Assembly: GCF_910594005.1 (NCBI RefSeq)
Contig: NC_057827.1
Location: 3,906,001-3,970,000 of the forward strand
Length of the DNA: 64,000 nucleotides
DNA from: Cervus elaphus
Lineage: Eukaryota > Chordata > Mammalia > Artiodactyla > Cervidae
Direction: 5' to 3'
Shown: piece by piece, positions 23,501 to 36,509 of the stretch
Layout: every line of letters starts with the position of its first letter
Numbering within the stretch: the first letter of the stretch is position 1
The notes under the pieces: generated by a model
Told to the model about the DNA's origin: nothing
Seen by the model: the letters and a program-made list of their open reading frames with translations, nothing else
Databases searched by the model: none
Translations under genes and position numbers: made by a program

Positions 23501-24572
23501 GAGGTGGGGAACTAGGTCTTTCTCTGTGGTCTCCACAGGGGATTCAGACATCCTTTCATTTTGGTAGATGCAAGACGAGCCTGCATTCAAGTCACTGCAG
23601 GGATATCCGGCCTTATTTCACGACAGGGCATCGCGGTGTCCATTCCACTTGAGGCCGCAAAATCAGTGTCCCTCTCAGATACCTAGAGCTGAGAGAAGTC
23701 TCCTCTTGAGGTGCTTGTGGTAAGGTGGTATTCCTCTGGAGTCGAAGCCAGGGACTAACCTCTCATCTCGAGATGATTTTTGGTCCACGGAGCTCTTTCG
23801 TGTTGCTACAGTGACATCAGGATCCCTCTAGCCTTGAAACAGTGTTCTTGGGGTTTCTCTGGAGTGCCATGAAGGAAATCAAGGCTCCTTTCATGTGTAA
23901 TGTGCAACACGGAATTGCCCTGCACGCAATGCAGGGAAATCGGGCCTCATATCGCGGTGAGGGGGAAGGCTCATGGTTTTTCTCGAGTTGCTGCGGGAAC
24001 CTGGGGTATATTCTCGAGTTACAACGGGGATGGCCCTTCCAACCACGTGTTTGTTCAGGGACGTCAGGACTCCTGCCTAGTTGCGAGGGACAACTCGGGA
24101 TTCTCCTCGAGGCTTGGCAGGGCAATTGGGACCCCTGTCCAGCTGAGGCGGAGACCAAGGTTCCCTTTCCACGTGCACAGGAATAATGGGACTCCTATCA
24201 AGGTTCACGAGGAGTCAGGCATCGTCTCCTTTGGAGGCACTGATCTCCGCGTACCTCTGAAATTTTCAAAGGATGTGAGGCCTCCGGTCGCGATGATGTG
24301 GGGAACTAGGTCTTTCTCTGTGGTCTCCACAGGGGATTCAGACATCCTTTCATCTTGGGAGATGAAAGACGAGCCTGCATTCAAGTCACTGCAGGGATAT
24401 CCGGCCTTATTTTGCGTCAGGGCATCGCAGTGTCCATTCCACTTGAGGCTGCAAACTCAGGGTCCCTCTCACATACCTAGAGCTGAGAGAGCCTCCTCTT
24501 GAGGTGCTTGTGGTAAGGTGGTATTCCTCTGGAGTCGAAGCCAGGGACTAACCTCTTATCTCGAGTTGATTT
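20598..24572 (+). repeat. Block I': second copy of block I (M26-M30)
   Basis: Starts 20598, 21392, 22188, 22984, 23780. Position 26 corresponds to 20711 and 3095 to 23780 (20,685 bp, 26 monomers). M26 keeps both M0 one-base deletions (CGTGCACAGG, CACTTAGGCC) and is 794 bp. M27 keeps AAGTAAATC and TTACGAAGGGG. M28 and M29 keep GGATATAAGGAATCC. M30 keeps the two M4 deletions and adds a third (GAGAGAGCCTCC, about 24489), giving 793 bp. I count only a few differences in M0/M26 (for example 170, 206, 607), so identity is near 99% by eye. Confidence 0.9.
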
Positions 24573-27500
24573 TTGGTCCACGGAGCTCTTTCGTGCTGCT
24601 ACAGTGACCTCAGGATCCCGCTAGCCTTGAAACAGTGTTCTTGGGGTTTCTCTGGAGTGCCATCAAGGAAATCAAGGCTCCTTTCATGTGTGATGTGCAA
24701 CACGGAATTGCTCTGCACGCAGTGCAGGGGAATCGGGCCTCATCTCGCTGCGAGGGGGAAGTCTCATGGTTTTTCTCGAGTTGCGGCGGGAACCTGGGGT
24801 ATTTTCTCGATTTACGACGGGGATGGCCCTTCCACACACGTGTTTGTTCAGCGACGTCAGGACTCCTGCCTAGTTGCGAGGGACAACTCGGGATTCTCCT
24901 CGAGGCTTGGCAGGGCAATTGGGACGCCTCTCCAGCTGAGGCGGGAGACCAAGTGTCCCTTTCCATGTGCCACAGGAATCCTGGGACTCCTATCAAGTTT
25001 CACGAGGAGTCAGGCATCGTCTCCTTTGGAGGCACTGATGTCCGCGTACCTCTGGAGTTTTCAAAGGATGTGAGGCCTCCGGTCGCGATGAGGTGGGGAA
25101 CTAGGTCTTTCTCTGTGGTCTCCACAGGGGATTCAGACATCCTTTCGTCTTGGGAGATGCAAGACGAGCCTGCATTCAAGTCACTGCAGGGATATCCGGC
25201 CTTATTTCGCATCAGGGCATCGCGGTATCCATTCCACTTGAGGCCGCAAACTCAGGGTCCCTCTCACATAACTAGAGCTGAGAGAAGCCTCCTCTTGAGG
25301 TGCTTGTGGTAAGGTGCTATTCTTCTGGAGTCGAAGCCAGGGACTAACCTCTCATCTCGAGTTGATTTGTGGTTCCCGGAGCTCTTTCGTGTTGCTACAG
25401 TGACCTCAGGATGCCTCTAGCCTTGAAACAGTGTTCTTGGGGTTTCTCTGGAGTGCCACCAAGGAAATCAAGGCTCCTTTCATGTGTGATGTGCAACACG
25501 GAATTGCTCTGCACGCAGTGCAGGGGAATCGGGCCTCATCTCGCGGCGAGGGGGATGTCTCATGGTTTTTCTCGAGTTGCGGCGGGAACCTGGGGTATAT
25601 TCTCGAGTTACGACGGGGATGGCCCTTCTACACACGTGTTTGTTCAGCGACGTCAGGACTCCTGCCTAGTTGCGAGGGACAACTCGGGATTCTCCTCGAG
25701 GCTTGGCAGGGCAATTGGGACGCCTCTCCAGCTGAGGCGGGAGACCAAGGGTCCCTCTCCACGTGCCACAGGAATCCTGGGACTCCTATCAAGTTTCACG
25801 AGGAGTCAGGCATCGTCTCCTTTGGAGGCACTGATCTCCGCATGCCTCTGGAGTTTTCAAAGGATGTGAGGCCTCCGGTCGCCATGAGGTGGGGAACTAG
25901 GTCTTTCTCTGTGGTGTACACAGGGGATTCAGACATCCTTTCGTCTTGGGAGATTCAAGACGAGCCTGCATTCAAGTCACTGCAGGGATATCCGGCCTTA
26001 TTTCGAGTCAGGGCATCGCGGTGTCCATTCCTCTTGAGGCCGCAAACTCAGGGTCCCTCTCACATAGCTAGAGCTGAGAGAAGCCTCCTCTTGAGGTGCT
26101 TGTGGTAAGCTGGTATTCCTCTGGAGTCGAAGCCAGGGACGAACCTCTCATCTCGAGTTGATTTTTGGTCCACGGAGCTCTTTCGTGTTGCTACAGTGGC
26201 CTCAGGATCCCTCTAGCCTTGAAACAGTGTTCTTGGGGGTTCTCTGGAGTGCCATCAAGGAAATCAAGGCTCCTTTCATGTGTGATGTGCAACACGGAAT
26301 TGCTCTGCACGCAGTGCAGGGGAATCAGGCCTCATCTCGCGGCGAGGGGGAAGTCTCATGGTTTTTCTCGAGTTGCGGCGGGAACCTGGGGTATATTCTC
26401 GAGTTATGACGGGGATGGCCCTTCCAGACACGTGTTTGTTCAGCGACGTCAGGACTCCTGCCTAGTTGCGAGGGACAACTCGGGATTCTCCTCGAGGCTT
26501 GGCAGGGCAATTGGGACACCTCTCCAGCTGAGGCGGGAGACCACGGGTCCCTTTCCAAGTGCCACAGGAATCCTGGGACTCCTATCAAGTTTCACGAGGA
26601 GTCAGGCATCGTCTCTTTGGAGGCACTGATCGCCGCGTACCTCTGGAGTTTTCAAAGGATGTGAGGCCTCCGGTCGGCATGAGGTGGGGAACTAGGTCTT
26701 TCTCTGTGGTCTACACAGGGGATTCAGACATCCTTCCGTCTTGGGAGATGCAAGACGAGCCTGCATTCAAGTCACTGCAGGGATATCCGGCCTTATATCG
26801 AGTCAGGGCATCGCGGTGTCCATTCCACTTGAGCCCACAAACTCAGGGTCCCTCTCACATACCTAGAGCTGAGAGAAGCCTCCTTTTGAGGAGCTTGTGG
26901 TAAGGTGGTATTACTCTGGAGTCGAAGCCAGGGACTAACCTCTCATCTCGAGTTGATTTGTGGTTCCCGGAGCTCTTTCGTGTTGTTACAGTGACCTCAG
27001 GATCCCTCTAGCCTTGAAACAGTGTTCTTGGGGTTTCTCTGGAGTGCCACCAAGGAAATCAAGGCTCCTTTCATGTGTGATGTGCAACACGGAATTGCTC
27101 TACACGCAGTGCAGGGGAATCGGGCCTCATCTCGCGGCGAGGGGGAAGTCTCATGGTTTTTCTCGAGTTGCGGCGGGAACCTGGGGTATATTCTCGAGTT
27201 ACGACGGGGATGGCCCTTCTACACACGTGTTTCTTCAGCGACGTCAGGACTCCTGCCTAGTTGCGAGGGACAACTCGGGATTCTCCTCGAGGCTTGGCAG
27301 GGCAATTGGGACGCCTCTCCAGCTGAGGCGGGAGACCAAGGGTCCTTTTCCATGTGCCACAGGAATACTGGGACTCCTATCAAGTTTCACGAGGAGTCAG
27401 GCATCGTCTCCTTTGGAGGCAATGATCTCCGCGTACCTCTGGAGTTTTCAAAGGATGTGAGGCCTTCGGTCGCGAATAGGTGGGGAACTAGGTCATTCTC

Positions 27501-30141
27501 TGTGGTCTCCACAGGGCATTCAGACATCCTTTCATCTTGGGAGATGCAAGAAGAGCCTGCATTCAAGTCACTGCAGGGATATCCGGCCTTATATCGAGTC
27601 AGGGCATCGCGGTGTCCATTCCACTTGAGGCCGCAAACTCAGGGTCCCTCTCACATAGCTAGAGCTGAGAGAAGCTTCCTCTTGAAGTCCTTGTGGTAAG
27701 GTGGTATTCCTCTGGAGTCGAAGCCAGGGACTAACCTCTCATCTCGAGTTGATTTTTGGTCCACGGAGCTCTTTCGTGTTGCTACAGTGACCTCAGGATG
27801 CCTCTAGCCTTGAAACAGAGTTCTTGGGGTTTCTCTGGAGTGCCATCAAGGAAATCAAGGCTCCTTTCGTGTGTGATGTGCAACACGGAATTGCTCTGCA
27901 CGCAGTGCAGGGGAATCGGGCCTCATCTCGCGGCGAGGGGGAAGTGTCATGGTTTTTCTCCAGTTGCGGCGGGAACCTGAGATATATTCTCCAGTTACGA
28001 CAGTGACGGCCCTTGAACACACACGTGTTTGTTCAGCGACGGCAATACTCCTGCCTAGTTGCGAGGGACAACTCGGGATTCTCCTCGAGGCTTGGCAGGG
28101 CAATTGGGACGCCTCTCCAGCTGAGGCGGGAGACCAAGGGTCCCTTTCCACGTTCAGAGGAATCCTGGGACTCCTATAAAGTTTCACGAGGAGTCAGGCA
28201 TCGTCTCCTTTGGAGGCACTGACCTCCGCGTACCTCTGGAGTTTTTAAAGGATGTGAGGCCTCCGGTCGCCATGAGGTTGGGAACTAGGTCTTTCTCTGT
28301 GGTCTCCACAGGGGATTCAGACATCCTTTCGTCTTGGGAGATGCAAGACAAGCCTGCATTCAAGTCACTGCAGGGATATCCGGCCTTATTTTGCGTCAGG
28401 GCATCGCGGTATCCATTCCACTTGAGGCCGCAAACTCAGGGTCCCTCTCACATAACTAGAGCTGAGAGAAGCCTCCTCTTGAGGGGCTTGTGGTAAGGTG
28501 GTATTCCTCTGGAGTCGAAGCCAGGGACTAACCTCTCATCTCGAGTTGATTTTTGGTCCACGGAGCTCTTTCGTGTTGCTACAGTGACCTCAGGATCCTC
28601 TAGCCTTGAAACAGTGTTCTTGGGGTTTCTCTGGAGTGCCATCAAGGAAATCAAGGCTCCTTTCATGTGTGATGTGCAACACGGAATTGCTCTGCACGCA
28701 GTGCAGGGGAATCGAGCCTCATCTCGCGGCGAGGGGGAAGTCTCATGGTTTTTCTCGAGTTGCGGCGGGAACCTGGGGTATATTCTCGAGTTACGACGAG
28801 GATGGCCCTTCCACCCACGTGTTTCTTCAGCGACGTCAGGACTCCTACCTAGTTGCGAGGGACAACTCGGGATTCTCCTCGAGGCTTGGCAGGGCAATTG
28901 GGACGCCTCTCCAGCTGAGGCGGGGGACCAAGGGTCCCATTCCATGTGCCACAGGAATCCTGGGACTCCTATCAAGTTTCACGAGGAGTCAGGCATCGTC
29001 TCCTTTGGAGGCACTGATCTCCGCGTACCTCTGGAGTTTTCAAAGGATGTGAGGCCTCCGGTCGCCATGAAGTGGGGAACTAGGTCTTTCTCTGTGGTCT
29101 CCACAGGGGATTCAGACATCCTTTCGTCTTAGGAGATGCAAGACGAGCCTGCATTCAAGTCACTGCAGGGATACCGGCCTTATTTCGCATCAGGGCATCG
29201 CGGTATCCATTCCACTTGAGGCCGCAAACTCAGGGTCCCTCTCACATAACTAGAGCTGAGAGAAGCCTCCTCTTGAGGTGCTTGTGGTAAGGTGGTATTC
29301 CTCTGGAGTCGAAGCCAGGGACTAACCTCTCATCTCGAGTTGATTTTTGGTCCATGGAGCTCTTTCGTGTTGCTACAGTGACCTCAGGATTCCTCTAGCC
29401 TTGAAACAGTGTTCTTGGGGTTTCTCTGGAGTGCCACCAAGGAAATCAAGGCTCCTTTCATGTGTGATGTGCAACACGGAATTTCTCTGCACGCAGGGCA
29501 GGGGAATCGGGCCTCATCTCGCGGCAAGGGGGAAGTCTCATGGTTTTTCTCGAGTTGCGGCGGGAACCTGGGGTATATTCTCGAGTTACGACGGGGATGG
29601 CCCTTCTACACACGTGTTTCTTCAGCGACGTCAGGACTCCTGCCTAGTTGCGAGGGACAACCCGGGATTTTCCTCGAGGCTTGGCAGGGCAATTGGGACA
29701 CCTCTCCAGCTGAGGCGGGAGACCACGGGTCCCTTTCCAAGTGCCACAGGAATCCTGGGACTCCTATCAAGTTTCACGAGGAGTCAGGCATCGTCTCTTT
29801 GGAGGCACTGATCTCCGCGTACCTCTGAAGTTTTCAAAGGATGTGAGGCCTCCGGTCGGCATGAGGTGCGGAACTAGGTCTTTCTCTGTGGTCTACACAG
29901 GGGATTCAGACATCCTTCCGTCTTGGGAGATGCAAGACGAGCCTGCATTCAAGTCATTGCAGGGATATCCGGCCTTATATCGAGTCAGGGCATCGCGGTG
30001 TCCATTCCATTTGAGCCCACAAACTCAGGGTCCCTCTCACATACCTAGAGCTGAGAGAAGCCTCCTCTTGAGATGCTTGTGGTAAGGTGGTATTCCTCTG
30101 GAGTCGAAGCCAGGGACTAACCTCTCATCTCGAGTTGATTT
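24573..30141 (+). repeat. Block III: M31-M37, entry into the second monomer set
   Basis: Starts 24573, 25369, 26165, 26960, 27756, 28553, 29347. M31 still resembles the first set (CTCGCTGCGAGG, TTTTCTCGATTTACG). From M32 on, the second set appears: GCCACCAAGG, CCTTCTACACACG, GAGATTCAAGACG. M33 and M37 share a distinctive second half (CATCGTCTCTTTGG with a 1-bp loss, CGGTCGGCATGAGG, TCCTTCCGTCTTGG, GAGCCCACAAAC), four monomers apart. M34 is b-like, M35 a c|e chimera, and M36 has the f-type head GGATCCTCTAG. Read as letters this is b-(c|e)-f-x-, a shortened relative of the hexamer. Confidence 0.75.
27756..28552 (+). repeat. Chimeric monomer M35 (c head, e tail)
   Basis: The first half is c-type: AGGATGCCTCTAG, AACAGAGTTC, TCTCCAGTTACGAC, the extra base in GAACACACACGTG, GGCAATACTCC, and CAGAGGAATCC in place of CACAGGAATCC. 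The last third is e-type: AGACAAGCCTGC, TTATTTTGCGTC, GCGGTATCC, CATAACTAGAG, TTGAGGGGCTTG. No d-type monomer lies between, so a one-monomer-scale deletion joined c to e. The M35-M36 order (e tail, then f head) agrees with the hexamer order. Confidence 0.7.
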
Positions 30142-33100
30142 GTGGTTCACGGAGCTCTTTCGTGTTGCTACAGTGACCTCAGGATCCCTCGAGCCTTGAA
30201 ACAGTGTTCTTGGGGTTTCTCTGGAGTGCCACCAAGGAAATCAAGGCTCCTTTCATGTGTGATGTGCAACACGGAATTGCTCTGCATGCAGTGCAGGTTA
30301 ATCGGACCTGAACTCGCGGCGAGGGGGAAGTCTCATGGTTTTTCTCGAGTTGCGGCGGGAACCTGGGGTATATTCTCGAGTTACGATGGGGATGGCCCTT
30401 CCACACACGTGTTTCTTCAGCGATGTCAGGACTCCTGCCTAGTTGCGAGGGACAACTCGGGATTCTCCTCGAGGCTTGGCAGGGCAATTGGGACGCCTCT
30501 CCAGCTGAGGCGGGAGACCAAGGGTCCCTTTCCACGTTCCACAGGAATCCTGGGACTCCTATCAAGTTTCACGAGGAGTCAGGCATCGTCTCCTTTGGAG
30601 GCACTGATCTCCGCGTACCTCTGGAGTTTTCAAAGGATGTGAGGCCTCCGGTCGCCATGAGGTGGGGACATAGGTCTTTCTCTGTGGTCTACACAGGGGA
30701 TTCAGACATCCTTCCGTCTTGGGAGATGCAAGACGAGCCTGCATTCAAGTCACTGCAGGGATATCCGGCCTTATATCGAGTCAGGGCATCGCGGTGTCCA
30801 TTCCACTTGAGGCCACAAACTCAGGGTCCCTCTCACATACCTAGAGCTGAGAGAAGCCTCCTTTTGAGGTGCTTGTGATAAGGTGGTATTACTCTGGAGT
30901 CGAAGCCAGGGACTAACCTCTCATCTCGAGTTGATTTGTGGTCCACGGAGCTCTTTCCTGTTGTTACAGTGACCTCAGGATCCCTCTAGCCTTGAAACAG
31001 TGTTCTTGGGGTTTCTCTGGAGTGCCATCAAGGAAATCAAGGCTCCTTTCATGTGTGATGTGCAACACGGAATTGCTCTACACGCAGTGCAGGGGAATCG
31101 GGCCTCATCTCGCGGCGAGGGGGAAGTCTCATGGTTTTTCTCGAGTTGCGGCGGGAACCTGGGGTATATTCTCGAGTTACGACGGGGATGGCCCTTCTAC
31201 ACACGTGTTTGTTCAGCGACGTCAGGACTCCTGCCTAGTTGCGAGGGACAACTCGGGATTCTCCTCGAGGCTTGGCAGGGCAATTGGGACGCCTCTCCAG
31301 CTGAGGCGGGAGACCAAGGGTCCTTTTCCATGTGCCACAGGAACACTGGGACTCCTATCAAGTTTCACGAGGAGTCAGGCATCGTCTCCTTTGGAGGCAC
31401 TGATCTCCGCGTACCTCTGGAGTTTTCAAAGGATGTGAGGCCTCCGGTCGCGAATAGGTGGGGAACTAGGTCATTCTCTGTGGTCTCCACAGGGCATTCA
31501 GACATCCTTTCATCTTGGGAGATGCAAGAAGAGCCTGCATTCAAGTCACTGCAGGGATATCCAGCCTTATATCGAGTCAGGGCATCGCGGTGTCCATTCC
31601 ACTTGAGGCCGCAAACTCAGGGTCCCTCTCACATACCTAGAGCTGAGAGAAGCCTCCTCTTGAAGTCCTTGTGGTAAGGTGGTATTCCTCTGGAGTCGAA
31701 GCCAGGGACTAACCTCTCATCTCGAGTTGATTTTTGGTCCACGAAGCTCTTTCGTGTTGCTACAGTGACCTCAGGATGCCTCTAGCCTTGAAACAGAGTT
31801 CTTGGGGTTTCTCTGGAGTGCCATCAAGGAAATCCAGGCTCCTTTCATGTGTGATGTGCAACACGGAATTGCTCTGCACGCAGTGCAGGGGAATCGGGCC
31901 TCATCTCGCGGCGAGGGGGATGTGTCATGGTTTTTCTCGAGTTGCGGCGGGAACCTGAGATATATTCTCCAGTTACGACGGTGACAGCCCTTAAACACAC
32001 ACGTGTTTGTTCAGCGACGGCAATACTCCTGCCTAGTTGCGAGGGACAACTCGGGATTCTCCTCGAGGCTTGGCAGGGCAATTGGGACGCCTCTCCAGCT
32101 GAGGCGGGAGACCAAGTGTCCCATTCCACGTACAGAGGAATCCTGGGACTCCTATCAAGTTTCACGAGGAGTCAGGCATCGTCTCCTTTGGAGGCACTGA
32201 CCTCCGTGTACCTCTGGAGTTTTCAAAGGATGTGAGGCCTCCGGTCGCAATGAGGTGGGGAACTAGGTCTTTCTCTGTGGTCTCCACAGGGGATTCACAC
32301 ATCCTTTCATCTTGGGAGATGCAAGACGAGCCTGCATTCAAGTCACTGCAGGGATATCCGGCCTTATTTCGAGTCAGGGCATCGCGGTGTCCATTCCACT
32401 TGAGGCCGCAAACTCAGGGTCCCTCTCACATACCTAGAGTTGAGAGAAGCCTCCTCTTGAGGTGCTTGTGGTAAGGTGGTATTCCTCTGGAGTCGAAGCC
32501 AGGGACTAACCTCTCATCTCGAGTTGATTTTTGGTCCATGGAGCTCTTTCGTGTTGCTACAGTGACCTCAGGATCCCTCTAGCCTTGAAACAGTGTTCTT
32601 GGGGTTTCTCTGGAGTGCCACCAAGGAAATCAAGGCTCCTTTCATGTGTGATGTGCAACACGGAATTGCTCTGCACGCAGTGCAGGGGAATCGGGCCTCA
32701 TCTCGCGGCGAGGGGGAAGTCTCATGGTTTTTCTCGAGTTGCGGCGGGAACCTGGGGTATATTCTCGAGTTACGACGGGGATGGCCCTTCCACACACGTG
32801 TTTATTCAGCGACGTCAGGACTCCTGCCTAGTTGCGAGGGACAACTCGGGATTCTCCACGAGGCTTGGCAGGGCAATTGGGACGCCTCTCCAGCTGAGGC
32901 GGGAGACCAAGGGTCCCTTTCCATGTGCCACAGGAATCCTGGGACTCCTATCAAGTTTCACGAGGAGTCAGGCATCGTCTCCTTTGGAGGCACTGATCTC
33001 CGCGTACCTCTGGAGTTTTCAAAGGATGTGAGGCCTCCAGTCGCGATGAGGTGGGGAACTAGGTCTTTCTCTGTGGTCTCCACAGGGGATTCAGACATCC

Positions 33101-34122
33101 TTTCATCTTGGGAGATGCAAGACGAGCCTGCATTCAAGTCACTGCAGGGATATCCCGCCTTATTTCACGTCAGGGCATCATGGTGTCCATTCCACTTGAG
33201 GCCGCAAAATCAGTGTCCCTCTCACATAGCTAGAGCTGAGAGAAGCCTCCTCTTGAGGTGCTTGTGGTAAGGTGCTATTCTTCTGGAGTCGAAGCCAGGG
33301 ACTAACCTCTCATCTCGAGTTGATTTGTGGTTCCCGGAGCTCTTTCGTGTTGCTACAGTGACCTCAGGATCCCTCTAGCCTTGAAACAGTGTTCTTGGGG
33401 TTTCTCTGGAGTGCCACCAAGGAAATCAAGGCTCCTTTCATGTGTGATGTGCAACACGGAATTGCTCTGCACGCAGTGCAGGGGAATCGGGCCTCATCTC
33501 GCGGCGAGGGGGAAGTCTCATGGTTTTTCTCGAGTTGCGGCGGGAACCTGGGGTATATTCTCGAGTTACGACGGGGATGGCCCTTCTACACACGTGTTTG
33601 TTCAGCAACGTTAGGACTCCTGCCTAGTTGCGAGGGACAACTCGGGATTCTCCACGAGGCTTGGCAGGGCAATTGGGACGCCTCTCCAGCTGAGGCGGGA
33701 GACCAAGGGTCCCTTTCCATGTGCCACAGGAATCCTGGGACTCCTATCAAGTTTCACGAGGAGTCAGGCATCGTCTCCTTTGGAGGCACTGATCTCCGCG
33801 TACCTCTGGAGTTTTCAAAGGATGTGAGGCCTCCGGTCGCCATGAGGTGGGGAACTAGGTCTTTCTCTGTGGTCTCCACAGGGGATTCAGACATCCTTTC
33901 GGCTTGGGAGATGCAAGACAAACCTGCATTCAAGTCGCTGCAGGGATATCCGGCCTTATTTTGCGTCAGGGCATCGCGGTATCCATTCCACTTGAGGCCG
34001 CAAACTCAGGGTCCCTCTCACATACCTAGAGCTGAGAGAAGCCTCCTCTTGAGATGCTTGTGGTAAGGTGGTACTCCTCTGGAGTCGAAGCCAGGGACTA
34101 ACCTCTCATCTCGAGTTGATTT
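30142..34122 (+). repeat. Block IV: shortened higher-order copy a-b-c-d-(e|f)
   Basis: M38 (30142) is a: CTCGAGCCTTG, CTGCATGCAGTGCAGGTTAATC, GGACCTGAACTCG. M39 (30938) is b: CTCTACACGCAG, GGTCCTTTTCC, AACACTGGG, GCGAATAGGTGG. M40 (31734) is c, 797 bp. M41 (32531) is d: GTTTATTCAGCG, TCTCCACGAGGC, TTTCACGTCAGG. M42 (33327) is an e|f chimera. Each matches the copy at 46858 onward at an offset of 16,716 bp. Five monomers here do the job of six. Confidence 0.85.
33327..34122 (+). repeat. Chimeric monomer M42 (e head, f tail)
   Basis: e marks run to position 33990 (GTGGTTCCCGG head, CAGCAACGTTAGG, AGACAAACCTGC, TATCCATTCCA). From 34025 it has f marks (CATACCTAGAG, TTGAGATGCTTG) and is followed by an a-type monomer, as f normally is. 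The switch lies in 33991-34024. It removes one 795-bp monomer in register and explains why block IV has five monomers rather than six. Confidence 0.85.
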
Positions 34123-36509
34123 GTGGTTCACGGAGCTCTTTCGTGTTGCTACAGTGACCTCAGGATCCCTCGAGCCTTGAAACAGTGTTCTTGGGGTTTC
34201 TCTGGAGTGCCACCAAGGAAATCAAGGCTCCTTTCATGTGTGATGTGCAACACGGAATTGCTCTGCATGCAGTGCAGGTTAATCGGACCTGAACTCGCGG
34301 CGAGGGGGAAATCTCATGGATTTTCTCGAGTTGCGGCGGGAACCTGGGGTATATTCTCGAGTTACGATGGGGATGGCCCTTCCACACACGTGTTTGTTCA
34401 GCGATGTCAGGACTCCTGCCTAGTTGCGAGGGACAACTCGGGATTCTCCTCGAGGCTTGGCAGGGCAATTGGGACGCCTCTCCAGCTGAGGCGGGAGACC
34501 AAGGGTCCCTTTCCACGTTCCACAGGAATCCTGGGACTCCTATCAAGTTTCACGAGGAGTCAGGCATCGTCTCCTTTGGAGGCACTGATCTCCGCGTACC
34601 TCTGGAGTTTTCAAAGGATGTGAGGCCTCCGGTCGCCATGAGGTGGGGACATAGGTCTTTCTCTGTGGTCTACACAGGGGATTCAGACATCCTTCCGTCT
34701 TGGGAGATGCAAGACGAGCCTGCATTCAAGTCACTGCAGGGATATCCGGCCTTATATCGAGTCAGGGCATCGCGGTGTCCATTCCACTTGAGGCCACAAA
34801 CTCAGGGTCCCTCTCACATACCTAGAGCTGAGAGAAGCCTCCTTTTGAGGTGCTTGTGATAAGGTGGTATTACTCTGGAGTCGAAGCCAGGGACTAACCT
34901 CTCATCTCGAGTTGATTTGTGGTCCACGGAGCTCTTTCCTGTTGTTACAGTGACCTCAGGATCCCTCTAGCCTTGAAACAGTGTTCTTGGGGTTTCTCTG
35001 GAGTGCCATCAAGGAAATCAAGGCTCCTTTCATGTGTGATGTGCAAGACGGAATTGCTCTGCACGCAGTGCAGGGGAATCGGGCCTCATCTCGCGGCGAG
35101 GGGGAAGTCTCATGGTTTTTCTCGAGTTGCGGCGGGAACCTGGGGTATATTCTCGAGTTACGACGGGGATGGCCCTTCCACCCACGTGTTTGTTCAGCGA
35201 CGTCAGGACTCCTGCCTAGTTGCGAGGGACAACTCAGGATTCTCCTCGAGGTTTGGCAGGGCAATTGGGATGCCTCTCCAGCTGAGGTGGGAGACCAAGG
35301 GTCCCTTTCCACGTGCCACAGGAATCCAGGCACTCCTATCAAGTTTCACGAGAAGTCAGGCAACGTCTCCTTTGGAGGCACTGATCTCCGCGTACCTCTG
35401 GAGTTTTCAAAGGATGTGAGGCCTCCGGTCGCGATGAGGTGGGGAACTAGGTCTTTCTCTGTGGTCTCCACAGGAGATTCAGACATACTTTCGTCTTGGG
35501 AGATGCAAGACGAGCCTGCATTCAAGTCACTGCAGGGATATCCGGCCTTATTTCGAGTCAGGGCATCGCGGTGTCCATTCCACTTGAGGCTGCAAACTCA
35601 GGGTTCCTCTCACATACCTAGAGCTGAGAGAAGCCTCCTCTTGAGGTGCTTGTGGTAAGGTGGTATTCCTCTGGAGTCGAAGCCAGGGACTAACCTCTCA
35701 TCTCGAGTTGATTTTTGGTCCACGGAGCTCTTTCGTGTTGCTACAGTGACCTCAGGATCCCTCTAGCCTTGAAACAGTGTTCTTGGGGTTTCTCTGGAGT
35801 GCCATCAAGGAAATCAAGGCTCCTTTCATGTGTGATGTGCAACAGGGAATTGCTCTGCACGCAGTGCAGGGGAATCGGGCCTCATCTCGCGGCGAGGGGA
35901 AAGTCTCATGGTTTTTCTCGAGTTGCGGCGGGAACCTGGGGTATATTCTCGAGTTACGACGGGGATGGCCCTTCCACCCACGTGTTTGTTCAGCGACGTC
36001 AGAACTCCTGCCTAGTTGCGAGGGACAACTCGGGATTCTACTCGAGGCTTGGCAGGGCAATTGGGACGCCTCTCCAGCTGAGGCGGGAGACCAAGGGTCC
36101 CTTTCCTCGTACCACAGGAATCCTGGAACTCCTATCAAGTTTCACGAGGAGTCAGGCATCGTCTCCTTTGGAGGCACTGATCTCCGCGTACCTCTGGAGT
36201 TTTCAAAGGATGTGAGGCCTCCGGTCGCGTAGAGCTGGTGAACTAGGTCTTCTCTGTGGTCTACACAGGTGATTCAGACATCCTTTCGTCTTGGGAGATG
36301 CAAGACGAGCCTGCATTCAAGTCACTGCAGGGATATCCGGCCTTATTTCGAGTCAGGGCATCGCGGTGTCCATTCAACTTGAGGCCACAAACTCAGGGTC
36401 CCTTTCACAGACATAGAGCTGAGAGAAGCCTCCTCTTAAGGTGCTTGTGGTAAGGTGGTATCCCTCTGGAGTCGAAGCCAGGGACTAACCTCTCATCTCG
36501 AGTTGATTT
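34123..36509 (+). repeat. Block V: a-g-h trimer, copy 1 (M43-M45)
   Basis: M43 (34123) is a-type. M44 (34919, g) has CAAGACGG, AACTCAGGATTC, GAGGTTTGGCAGG and AACGTCTCC. M45 (35715, h) has GCAACAGGG, TTCTACTCGAGG, CCTCGTACCACAGG, CCTGGAACTCC and GTCGCGTAGAGCTGGTG. The same three neighbours recur at 51634-54021, 17,511 bp (22 monomers) away. M45 lost one T near 36249 and diverges from its partner in the last ~150 bp (ATTCAACTTG, TTTCACAGAC). Confidence 0.85.
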
